Of a DNA stretch of 64,000 nucleotides, positions 36,058 to 43,363 are shown one piece after another. Location of the stretch: positions 248,001 through 312,000 of the forward strand of contig CAWCSF010000010.1 in assembly GCA_963798195.1 (NCBI GenBank), read 5' to 3'. Source of the stretch: CAVSRC01 sp963798195. GTDB taxonomy: Bacteria > Pseudomonadota > Alphaproteobacteria > Rhizobiales > Kaistiaceae. Under the pieces are notes generated by a model. It had not been told where the DNA came from. It saw only the letters and a list, made by a program, of their open reading frames with translations, and did no database searches. Both the position numbers and the translations under genes were made by a program. Every line of letters starts with the position of its first letter. Position 1 is the first letter of the stretch.

Positions 36058-36432
36058 ATGGGCGACGGGAACGGCAAGCCGGACCTGTCGGGTGCCCGGG
36101 ATGGTGATTTGTCGAAACGGCTGCGCGATCTCGATCGCCAGCTGGATCAGCGTCGGGATACGCGCAAGCAAAGCGCCCCTGCCGCCGGAACCGAACCGCG
36201 CAAGCCGGGCTTTGCCATGGCGATGCGGCTGGGGGCCGATTTCGTGGCCGGGGTTGTCCTCGGCGCTGCATTGGGGTGGGGCTTCGACAAGTTTTTCGAA
36301 ACCTCTCCCTGGGGACTGACGGTGTTTCTGCTTCTGGGCTTCGCCGCCGGAATCCTGACCGTGATGCGGTCGGCCGGCATGGTGAAGCCGGGACCGGCCG
36401 GGCCGGACGATCTGCCCGGCAAGAAGGGGTGA
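36058..36432 (+). CDS. atpI: ATP synthase protein I
   Basis: This 124-residue assembly factor of the F0F1 ATP synthase promotes c-ring formation. It has a charged N-terminal half (LSKRLRDLDRQLDQRR) and two membrane helices (about 58-78 and 84-104). It starts at ATG 36058 after a GAGGGGAG ribosome site. It leads the F0 operon atpI-atpB-atpE-atpF'-atpF. The F1 genes are not in the window, as expected for alphaproteobacteria, where F0 and F1 operons are separate. Confidence 0.93.
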   Translation: MGDGNGKPDLSGARDGDLSKRLRDLDRQLDQRRDTRKQSAPAAGTEPRKPGFAMAMRLGADFVAGVVLGAALGWGFDKFFETSPWGLTVFLLLGFAAGILTVMRSAGMVKPGPAGPDDLPGKKG

Positions 36433-36444
36433 CGAGGGACAGAA

Positions 36445-37194
36445 TTGGCCTACGATCCGATCCATCAATTCCACATCGAAAAGCTGATCCCGATCGAAGT
36501 CGGCGGCATCGATTTCTCCTTCACCAATTCCGCCCTGTTCATGGCGCTCACCGTCGCCGGGGCCTCCGCTTTCCTGATCCTCTCCACCCGCGGCCGCGGC
36601 CTGGTGCCGTCGCGCTGGCAGTCTGCGGCGGAGATGACTTACGAGTTCGTGGCCTCGACCCTGCGCGAATCGGCCGGCAGCGAAGGAATGAAGTTCTTTC
36701 CCTTCGTCTTTTCGCTCTTCATGTTCGTGCTGGTCGCCAATCTGTGGGGCATGTTCCCCTATTTCTTCACGGTCACCTCGCACATCGTCATTACCGCCGC
36801 GTTGTCGCTGGCCGTGATCCTGACGGTGGTCGTGGTCGGCTTCTGGCGGCATGGGTTCGGCTTCCTCAAGCTGTTCGTGCCCAGCGGCGTGCCGAAGGTG
36901 ATTCTGCCTTTCATCGTCGTCATCGAGTTCCTGTCGTTCCTGTCGCGTCCGCTCAGCCTGTCGATCCGTCTCTTCGCCAACATGCTGGCCGGTCACATCA
37001 CGTTGAAGGTGTTCGCCGGCTTCGTCGTCGCGCTGGGCTCGGCCGGTTTCCTCGGCATCCTCGGCGCGGTGCTGCCGCTGCTCGCGACGATCGCGCTGAC
37101 CGCGCTTGAATTCCTGGTGGCGGCGCTGCAGGCGTACGTCTTCGCCATTCTCACCAGCCTCTACCTGAACGACGCCCTTCACCCCGGCCATTGA
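36445..37194 (+). CDS. atpB: F0F1 ATP synthase subunit a
   Basis: This 249-residue integral membrane subunit forms the proton half-channels. The essential arginine is R175 in SLSIRLFANMLAGH. The N-terminus (DPIHQFHIEKLIPIE) is the usual one for alphaproteobacteria, and the C-terminus ends in a hydrophobic helix carrying LEFLVAALQAYVF. The start is TTG at 36445, 12 bases after atpI, with a GAGGGA box ahead. No other plausible start gives the conserved N-terminus. Confidence 0.97.
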   Translation: MAYDPIHQFHIEKLIPIEVGGIDFSFTNSALFMALTVAGASAFLILSTRGRGLVPSRWQSAAEMTYEFVASTLRESAGSEGMKFFPFVFSLFMFVLVANLWGMFPYFFTVTSHIVITAALSLAVILTVVVVGFWRHGFGFLKLFVPSGVPKVILPFIVVIEFLSFLSRPLSLSIRLFANMLAGHITLKVFAGFVVALGSAGFLGILGAVLPLLATIALTALEFLVAALQAYVFAILTSLYLNDALHPGH

Positions 37195-37227
37195 CGGCCG
37201 CAACTATCGACCAAGCAGGAGATCGAA

Positions 37228-37452
37228 ATGGAACTTGACGCAGCAAAGGCAATCGGCGCCGGCATCGCGTGCATCGGCATGGGCTGCGCCGGCATCGGCC
37301 TTGGCCACATCTTCGGAAACTTCCTGGGAGCGGCCATCCGCAACCCGGCAGCCGCCGACGGCCAGTTCGGCCGCCTGATCTTCGGCTTCGCCATCACCGA
37401 AGCGCTTGGCATCTTCTCGCTGCTGATCGCGCTCATCCTGCTGTTCGGCTAA
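37228..37452 (+). CDS. atpE: F0F1 ATP synthase subunit c
   Basis: This 74-residue double-helix proteolipid forms the rotor ring. The proton-binding carboxylate is E58 (FAITEALGIF), and the cytoplasmic loop is AIRNPAA. The N-terminal helix is rich in glycine spaced by three (GIACIGMGCAGIGLG). The residues around E58 show no sodium-binding signature, so coupling by protons is expected. Confidence 0.97.
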   Translation: MELDAAKAIGAGIACIGMGCAGIGLGHIFGNFLGAAIRNPAAADGQFGRLIFGFAITEALGIFSLLIALILLFG

Positions 37453-37484
37453 GCCGCAATCGACCGCCGTAAGCGGAGAGGGTA

Positions 37485-38060
37485 ATGGCCGAAACGCCGA
37501 CAAACGCCGCACACGGGCCAGTCTCGAATGCCGGGACTGGAACGCTGGCCGAGCCGCCGGCCGAGCATAAATCGTTCCCGCCTTTCGACTCGACGACGTT
37601 TCCCTCGCAGCTCCTGTGGCTGGCGATCACTTTCGGGCTTTTCTACTACCTGCTCGCCAAGGTGGCCCTGCCGCGCATCTCCGGCATCCTCGAAGATCGT
37701 CGCGACCGCATCGCCGCCGATCTCGACATGGCCGAGCGGCTGAAGTCCGAGTCGGAGGACGCGCTCAACGGCTACGAGAAGGCTCTGGCCGCGGCCCGCG
37801 CCAAGGCCTTCACGATCGCCGAGACGGCGCGAAACGAAGCCAAGGCCGCCGCTGACGCGCAGCGTGCCGAGGCGGAAGCGGCTCTCGGCAAACAGCTTGC
37901 CAGCGCCGAGAAGCGCATCGGTGACATCAAGGACAAGGCGCTCTCCGACGTCGGCAGCATCGCCAGCGAAGCAACCGAGGAAATCGTTCGTGCGCTGGTC
38001 GGCGGCGACGTGAGCCGCTCCGACGTCGACGCGGCGGTTACCCAAGCGATGGCGAAGTAA
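37485..38060 (+). CDS. atpF': F0F1 ATP synthase subunit b'
   Basis: This 191-residue second b-type stator subunit is found in alphaproteobacteria and chloroplasts. It has a long polar N-terminal extension (about 1-40), a membrane helix (about 43-62) with FPSQLLWLAITFGLFYY, and a long Ala/Glu/Lys-rich coiled coil. Stop TAA is followed directly by the atpF ATG. The extension distinguishes b' from the b subunit next to it. Confidence 0.94.
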   Translation: MAETPTNAAHGPVSNAGTGTLAEPPAEHKSFPPFDSTTFPSQLLWLAITFGLFYYLLAKVALPRISGILEDRRDRIAADLDMAERLKSESEDALNGYEKALAAARAKAFTIAETARNEAKAAADAQRAEAEAALGKQLASAEKRIGDIKDKALSDVGSIASEATEEIVRALVGGDVSRSDVDAAVTQAMAK

Positions 38061-38552
38061 ATGGCCGAGATATTCGACGCCCCGTTCTGGGCCCTCGTCG
38101 CCCTGATCATCTTCCTCGGGGTCGTCATCTACCTGAAGGTGCCCGGGCTCATTACGTCGACCCTCGACAAGCGGGCGCAGTCGATCCGCGACGAGCTTGA
38201 ACAGGCGCGCAAACTCCGCGAGGAGGCGCAGGCGCTGCTGGCCGAGTATCAGCGCAAGGCGCGCGAGGCCGAGACCGAGGCCGAGGAAATCATCGATCAG
38301 GCGAAGCGCGAGGCGGAGGCGCTTTCCGGCGAAGCGCGCACGCGCATGCAGGAATACGTCGCAGGGCGCACCAAGATGGCCGAGCAGAAGATCGCCCAGG
38401 CCGAGGCGCAGGCGCTTCAGGAAGTCCGCGCGCTTTCCGCCGATGTCGCCATCGCCGCGGCGCAGAGGATCCTTGGCGAGCGCGTCAAGGGTCCGGCCGG
38501 AGCATCGTTGATCGAGAAGGCAATCGGCGACGTCAAGTCGAAGCTCAACTGA
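38061..38552 (+). CDS. atpF: F0F1 ATP synthase subunit b
   Basis: This 163-residue stator subunit has an N-terminal helix (about 6-25, PFWALVALIIFLGVVIYLKV) and a coiled-coil peripheral stalk (about 30-150). It pairs with b' to hold the F1 head. It starts immediately after the b' stop codon and ends the operon. A short hairpin with a T-run lies just past the stop. Confidence 0.95.
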   Translation: MAEIFDAPFWALVALIIFLGVVIYLKVPGLITSTLDKRAQSIRDELEQARKLREEAQALLAEYQRKAREAETEAEEIIDQAKREAEALSGEARTRMQEYVAGRTKMAEQKIAQAEAQALQEVRALSADVAIAAAQRILGERVKGPAGASLIEKAIGDVKSKLN

Positions 38553-38561
38553 GCTGACGAC

Positions 38562-38580
38562 CGGCGCCGCAGCGCCGTTT
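38562..38580 (+). terminator. Probable terminator of the atp operon
   Basis: CGGCGC (38562-38567) and GCGCCG (38572-38577) form a 6-bp GC stem with a CGCA loop, followed by TTT and then CC-TT. The stem is short and the T-run weak. Its place between the convergent atpF and rnhB stops supports a terminator. Confidence 0.5.
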
Positions 38581-38583
38581 CCT

Positions 38584-39270
38584 TCAGCCCAGTAATCCCA
38601 GTTCCAGCTGCTGCTCGCGCACCGGCGCAAAGCTTTGCCGGTGATGCGGGCAGGGGCCATGCGTGCGCAGCGCCGCGAAATGGCCCGGCGTCGAGTAGCC
38701 CATGTGCCGCTCGAAGCCGTAGTCCGGATAGGCAAGGCCGACCGCGGTCATCAGCCGGTCGCGCGTGACCTTGGCGACGATGGACGCCGCCGCGATGGAA
38801 AAGCTGAGCGCGTCGCCGCCGATCACGGTCTCGCACCGGCAGGCAAGGTTTGGCGGCTCCATGTTGCCGTCCACCAGCACATGATCCGGTGCTTCCGGCA
38901 GTCCGGCAATCGCGCGGCTCATTGCCCATAGAGACGCGCGCAAGATGTTCATGCGGTCGATCCGCGCCCGGCTGGCGACGACCACCGAGACCATCGCCCG
39001 GTCGACAATCAGCTCGTAGAGCCGAGTCCGCTCGTTGAGGCTGAGCTTCTTGGAATCGTCGATGCCGGCAGGGTAGCGTCCGTGCGCAAAGGCCACGGCC
39101 GCGACGACCACCGGTCCGGCCAGCGGCCCGCGTCCAGCTTCGTCGACGCCGGCGACGAGCCGCGCCCCACGGCGTCTGGCACGGCGCTCGAACCGGTCTG
39201 TCGGAACGACGGCTGGCGCGGGTGGGGGCGAATCGGCTGGGCGTAGCGGCATCACCGGCGGAGGGTGCAA
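38584..39270 (-). CDS. rnhB: Ribonuclease HII
   Basis: It cleaves RNA-DNA junctions, including single ribonucleotides in DNA. The protein has 228 residues. The active-site acids are D43-E44 (VDEAGRGPLAGPV), and DDSKKLS and ASIVAKVTRDRLM follow as expected. The TTG at 39270 has a GGAGG box 8 bases upstream, which favours it over the in-frame ATG at 39252. The first 25 residues are proline-rich and not conserved. It is convergent with the atp operon. Confidence 0.94.
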   Translation of the reverse strand: MHPPPVMPLRPADSPPPAPAVVPTDRFERRARRRGARLVAGVDEAGRGPLAGPVVVAAVAFAHGRYPAGIDDSKKLSLNERTRLYELIVDRAMVSVVVASRARIDRMNILRASLWAMSRAIAGLPEAPDHVLVDGNMEPPNLACRCETVIGGDALSFSIAAASIVAKVTRDRLMTAVGLAYPDYGFERHMGYSTPGHFAALRTHGPCPHHRQSFAPVREQQLELGLLG

Positions 39271-39315
39271 CCCGTTCGCCTCCGGCGCAAGCGGAGCGGC
39301 GACCGGTCACACGCC

Positions 39316-39993
39316 CTAGCCGCGGCGGGCGAAGAACCCGGGGACGGCCTCGACGATAGCGTGGAGGCCGAAACCGATGAAGATCAGGCCGGAAACGCGC
39401 GCTATGCCGACATCGTGGCGCGCATAGAACCGCCGCACCCAGCCGGTACCTACGAGAAAGATCAGGATCAGGTCGGCGACGATGAAGCCGACGCATGCGG
39501 CGCCGAGCAGCATCGGCAGCGCGCCCCAGGAAAGCCGGTCGGATACGCTTGAGAGCAGCGCCGTGAACATCGCCAGCGCCACCGGATAGCCCTTTGGGTT
39601 GGTGAGGCCGAAGGTCAGCCCGCGGAAGAGCGGTACGCGTGCCTCCGCGGTCAGTCGCCCGGCCGCGTCGCGCTTTGCGCGAAGCGCTCCTACGCCGAGC
39701 CAGCAGAGGTAGGCGCCGCAAACCAGTCCCAGCGTGTCGAAGAATGTGTGGCTGACCGAATGCGCGCCGATAATGGCAACCAGCGCCAGCGATGCCCAAA
39801 GAATGTCGCCGGCGAAATGTCCGGCGAGGAAACCGGCGCCGGCCTTGCGCCCGCGCGCTGCGCCGATCCCGAGCAGGGCCAGGAAGGCAGGGCCTGGGAT
39901 CAGCGTGTAGGTTGCGCCCGCAAGCGCCGCTGAAAGAAGGATCGAAGGAACCACTGCCTGCCCGCCCGCGAGAAAGACGGCGGAAATTCCCAC
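39316..39993 (-). CDS. LysE family amino-acid exporter
   Basis: This 225-residue inner membrane protein has about six hydrophobic segments and the LysE signature IPGPAFLALLGIGAARGRKAG near the N-terminus. NPKGYPVALAMF lies in the middle helix loop, matching the NPKA-like motif of RhtB/LysE exporters. The substrate, probably an amino acid, cannot be told from sequence. It precedes rnhB on the same strand by 45 bases. Confidence 0.88.
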   Translation of the reverse strand: MGISAVFLAGGQAVVPSILLSAALAGATYTLIPGPAFLALLGIGAARGRKAGAGFLAGHFAGDILWASLALVAIIGAHSVSHTFFDTLGLVCGAYLCWLGVGALRAKRDAAGRLTAEARVPLFRGLTFGLTNPKGYPVALAMFTALLSSVSDRLSWGALPMLLGAACVGFIVADLILIFLVGTGWVRRFYARHDVGIARVSGLIFIGFGLHAIVEAVPGFFARRG

Positions 39994-40040
39994 ACCTGCG
40001 TGGCGTTGCCTAGTGCGGCATCAATGTCCGGTCCGAGTGA

Positions 40041-41198
40041 TCAAGCGGCTTGCTTTTCGCCGAACAGGTCGAGTTGGCTGCCGACGCCGCCCGGCGGCAC
40101 AAACAGGTCGGTGCGCAGGCGCCGCTTCTGTTGATTAAGGCCGAGCCGCTTGGCGGCGATCTCGAAGCGGCGCCCGATCTGCCAGGCATAGGGACCATCG
40201 CCACGCATCCGTTTTCCCCATTCGGCGTCGTAGTCCTTGCCGCCGCGCATGGAGCGGATCACCGACATCACGTGCTTGGCGCGATCAGGATACTCGCGCT
40301 CCAGGAATTCCTTGAAGACGTCGCGCACTTCCAGCGGCAGGCGGAGCAGCACATAACCGGCTTCGCGCACGCCGACGGAAGCGGCGGCATCGAGGATGCG
40401 CTCGATCTCGGTTTCGTTGAGGGCCGGGATCACCGGCGCCACCATGACCGTGGTCGGAATGCTCGCGGCCGAAAGCAGCCGCAGCGTCTCCAGCCGGCGC
40501 GTCGGCGTCGCTGCCCGCGGCTCCATGGCGCGCGCCAGCTTGGCATCGAGCGTCGTCACCGATAGCGCCACTTTCACCAGTCCACGTTCGGCCATGCGTG
40601 ACAGGATGTCGATGTCGCGCACCACCAGCGCCGACTTGGTGACGATCCCGACAGGATGACCGGTCTTCTCCAGAACCTCGAGGATCTCGCGCATGATGCG
40701 GTAGCGCCGCTCGATCGGCTGATACGGGTCGGTGTTGGTGCCGATCGCCATCGTGCGAACTTCGTAGCCGGGCTTCGCCAACTCCTTCTCCAGCAGCTTG
40801 GCCGCGTTCGGTTTGGCGAAAAGCCGTGTCTCGAAATCCAGCCCCGGCGAGAGGCCCATGTAGGCGTGGGTCGGACGCGCGAAACAGTAAGCGCAGCCAT
40901 GCTCGCAGCCGCGATAGGGATTGATCGATCGGTCGAACGAAATATCCGGGGATTCGTTGCGCGTGATGATCTGGCGTGGGGTCTCCTCCTGCACCTCGGT
41001 CTTCAACGGCGGCAGCAGGTCGAGCGAGTTCCAGCCGTCATCGACGGACTCGCGTGCCAGCGACTCGAAACGACCGGAACGATTGGTTTCCGCGCCGCGT
41101 CCGCGCCGCCTGTCGGGGTCGATCCGCACGCCAACCATGTCCATCGTCGGACGGCCGGTGCTGCTGGCTTCGCTGATTCGGGGGCTGTGCGTGTTCAT
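40041..41198 (-). CDS. PA0069-family radical SAM protein
   Basis: This 385-residue radical SAM protein carries its cluster motif C98-x3-C102-x2-C105 (RGCEHGCAYC). The family is distantly related to spore photoproduct lyase and known by the Pseudomonas name PA0069. The segments YCFARPTHAYMGLSPGLDF and MAIGTNTDPYQPIE are typical. A canonical alphaproteobacterial LexA box lies 26 bases upstream of ATG 41198, suggesting induction by DNA damage. The substrate is unknown. Longer in-frame sequence upstream to 41426 is the shadow of the next gene. Confidence 0.9.
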   Translation of the reverse strand: MNTHSPRISEASSTGRPTMDMVGVRIDPDRRRGRGAETNRSGRFESLARESVDDGWNSLDLLPPLKTEVQEETPRQIITRNESPDISFDRSINPYRGCEHGCAYCFARPTHAYMGLSPGLDFETRLFAKPNAAKLLEKELAKPGYEVRTMAIGTNTDPYQPIERRYRIMREILEVLEKTGHPVGIVTKSALVVRDIDILSRMAERGLVKVALSVTTLDAKLARAMEPRAATPTRRLETLRLLSAASIPTTVMVAPVIPALNETEIERILDAAASVGVREAGYVLLRLPLEVRDVFKEFLEREYPDRAKHVMSVIRSMRGGKDYDAEWGKRMRGDGPYAWQIGRRFEIAAKRLGLNQQKRRLRTDLFVPPGGVGSQLDLFGEKQAA

Positions 41199-41223
41199 GA
41201 AAATATTCCTAGCCTTTCGACGG

Positions 41224-41238
41224 GAACATATCAAGAAC
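41224..41238 (-). promoter_or_regulatory. LexA (SOS) box, GTTC-N7-GTTC type
   Basis: Read on the minus strand this is GTTCTTGATATGTTC, a perfect GTTC-N7-GTTC direct repeat, the LexA operator of alphaproteobacteria. It lies 26 bases before the radical SAM start and 72 bases from the divergent gene at 41310. The near-start position suits repression of the radical SAM gene. Confidence 0.75.
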
Positions 41239-41309
41239 GATTTCGGCGGGAATTGGTTCCGGCGAAATTTCCGGTCGTCACGGACACGTGAGGTGCGTAT
41301 GACGGACCT

Positions 41310-41822
41310 ATGATCACCGCCGTCATCGAAACACGGAATGACGAGGTCGCTTTGGCCCGCGCGCTGGCGGCGCTGGTGCCAGCGGCGACGGAGGGTGTGA
41401 TCCGCGACGTGATCGTCATCGACCAAGGCTCTGAGGACGGCACGCTGACGGTGGCCGACGCCGCCGGTTGCACGATCGTCGCGGCACGCGGTGTGGACGA
41501 TGCGCAGCGCGCTGCCGTCGAGCAGGCGCGTGGCGACTGGCTGTTCTTCACGTCACCGCAGCCGTTGCCGCCCGAGTGGCAAACGGATGCGCTGGCCTTC
41601 ATCGATCGCACGATGGTGCGCGGCAGCGCGCAACGTCAGTCGGCGATGTTCAGGGGAGGGCGGTTTCCGTCAAGTCCGCTGACGTGGCTGCGGTCGGTGC
41701 TGCGTGGAGAGCAACCGGCGCGGCTGGTCGCGAAGTCGGCCTGGCTCGCGGAGCACGCGCATTCGTCTACGCGCGCTTCCGCACCTTCGTCCGTTTCAGG
41801 TGCTCGTCGAGGCGCGGCATGA
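41310..41822 (+). CDS. Short glycosyltransferase family 2-like protein
   Basis: This 170-residue protein resembles the N-terminal nucleotide-binding half of GT2 enzymes: MITAVIETRNDEVALARALA, then DVIVIDQGSEDGTLTVAD and EQARGDWLFFTSP. It lacks the acceptor-binding half, including any clear DxD-QxxRW region. The last 18 residues lie over the tail of moaB on the other strand (56-base overlap) and look unlike protein-coding sequence. It may be naturally short, as small GT2-like proteins near moaB exist in Rhizobiales, or truncated by a frameshift near its end. Confidence 0.65.
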   Translation: MITAVIETRNDEVALARALAALVPAATEGVIRDVIVIDQGSEDGTLTVADAAGCTIVAARGVDDAQRAAVEQARGDWLFFTSPQPLPPEWQTDALAFIDRTMVRGSAQRQSAMFRGGRFPSSPLTWLRSVLRGEQPARLVAKSAWLAEHAHSSTRASAPSSVSGARRGAA

Positions 41823-42324
41823 TCTCGACGAAATTGCACGGCGTCTGCCGGTAGTCGAACTGCTTCACGAGAATGCCGTCCCAGGCGTCCTTGCAGGCGC
41901 CGGGCGATCCCGGCAGGCAGAAGATGAAGGTGCTGTTGGCAAGCCCCGCAGTGGCGCGTGACTGGATGGTCGAAGTCCCGATCTTGTCGTAGCTGATGCG
42001 ATGGAACACCGTCGAGAAGCCCTCCATGCGCTTTTCGAACAGCGGCTCTACCGCCTCCGGCGTCACGTCGCGGCCGGTGAAGCCGGTGCCGCCCGTTGTG
42101 ATGATTGCATCGACTTCCGCATCGGCGATCCATTTGCGCACGGTCGCGCGGATCTTGCGGGTGTCGTCGGGCACGAGCGTGCGGTCGGCAAGCACATGGC
42201 CCGAGCCGGTGATGCGCTCCGCCAGCGTCGCGCCTGAGCGATCCTCCTCCAGCGAGCGGCTGTCCGAAACGGTCAGGACCGCGAAGCGAACCGGAATGAA
42301 CGGCTTGTCTGTCTCACCCGGCAT
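41767..42324 (-). CDS. moaB: Molybdenum cofactor biosynthesis protein B
   Basis: This 185-residue MoaB/MogA-fold protein is involved in molybdopterin adenylylation. Family motifs are FAVLTVSDSRS at the start, the TTGGTGFTGRDVTPEAV loop and FCLPGSPGACKDAW. No other molybdenum cofactor gene is in the window. It is in the same direction as ispE, 68 bases downstream of it. Its 3' end overlaps the GT2-like gene. Confidence 0.94.
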   Translation of the reverse strand: MPGETDKPFIPVRFAVLTVSDSRSLEEDRSGATLAERITGSGHVLADRTLVPDDTRKIRATVRKWIADAEVDAIITTGGTGFTGRDVTPEAVEPLFEKRMEGFSTVFHRISYDKIGTSTIQSRATAGLANSTFIFCLPGSPGACKDAWDGILVKQFDYRQTPCNFVEIMPRLDEHLKRTKVRKRA

Positions 42325-42392
42325 CCGCTTGCGTCCTCGCTACGTTGGCCAGGCATCCTATCAGCCGCCGGCCATTGCCGGCGAGGGCGTCG

Positions 42393-43319
42393 CTAGGAGC
42401 CTTGCGTCATGGCTGTCGTGACCCACCAGTCCGGCTTCTCCTTTTGCAGCCTGGCGGCGGCCCGCTCTGCCGCGGCGAGGGTCACGAAGATGCCGAACGC
42501 CGTCGCGCCGGAGCCGGACATGCGCGCGAACAGGCAGTCGGGGTCCTTGCTCAGCGCGGTCGCCGCCGCCGTCGCCTTGCGCGACACGACCTTGGCCGGG
42601 TCGACCAGATCGTTGCGCGCCTTGCGCAGCCAGTAGATCAGGTCGAGGAGCGTGGGGAACTTGGCCGGCATGGCTGGCAGCGGCGACCGCTGCTCCAGGC
42701 CCAGGCCTGCGAACACGGCGCCGGTCGAGATGATCACGCCCGGATGCGCCAGCACGAGAGGCAGGGCCGGCATCCCCGCAACCGGCGTGATCTGCTCGCC
42801 AACTCCGCGCGCGATCAGCGGCCGCAATTCAAGGCACATCGGCACATCCGCGCCGAGGCCGATTGCGATCGCCGCCAGTTTCTTCGGATCCGCCTCGAAC
42901 CCCCACGAGCGCTGAAGCAGGCGCAGCACCGCCGCCGCATCTGCCGATCCGCCACCCAGCCCCGCCGCCAGCGGGATTCGCTTGTTGATCGTCAGCTGCA
43001 TCGGCTTGGCCTGGCGCTTCGGCGCCAGCGCACCAAGTGCGTTGGCGGCCTTGAGCGCGAGGTTGTCCTCGGGCTTGGTTGTCTCCCCCAGCAGTTCGGC
43101 GAACGGCCCGGTGATATCCAGCGTCGTACTGCGGGATTTAGCTGCAGTTCGGACGGTTACCACGTCAGCTAAATCGGCAAACACGACAAGGCTCTCCAGA
43201 AAATGGTAGCCGTCGGGTCGCTGCGCGCCCACGTGGAGAGCAAGATTGATTTTGGCCGGTGCAAGTTCAGAGGCTGACGCTCCGGTCGCCTCCTCAATTG
43301 CCTTGGCAATGGTGTCCAT
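42393..43319 (-). CDS. ispE: 4-diphosphocytidyl-2-C-methyl-D-erythritol kinase
   Basis: This 308-residue GHMP-family kinase performs the fourth step of the MEP pathway. The substrate-binding start is LAPAKINLALHVGAQRPDGYH, and the ATP loop is PLAAGLGGGSADAAAVLR. The C-terminal MSGSGATAFGIF is the third GHMP motif. ATG 43319 is a standard start. It lies 44 bases downstream of the TPR-LysM gene on the same strand. ispH in this window acts three steps later. Confidence 0.96.
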   Translation of the reverse strand: MDTIAKAIEEATGASASELAPAKINLALHVGAQRPDGYHFLESLVVFADLADVVTVRTAAKSRSTTLDITGPFAELLGETTKPEDNLALKAANALGALAPKRQAKPMQLTINKRIPLAAGLGGGSADAAAVLRLLQRSWGFEADPKKLAAIAIGLGADVPMCLELRPLIARGVGEQITPVAGMPALPLVLAHPGVIISTGAVFAGLGLEQRSPLPAMPAKFPTLLDLIYWLRKARNDLVDPAKVVSRKATAAATALSKDPDCLFARMSGSGATAFGIFVTLAAAERAAARLQKEKPDWWVTTAMTQGS

Positions 43320-43363
43320 AGAAGTCCGCGCGAATACTCCGGCTACGCCGCGTGGTACTTACC

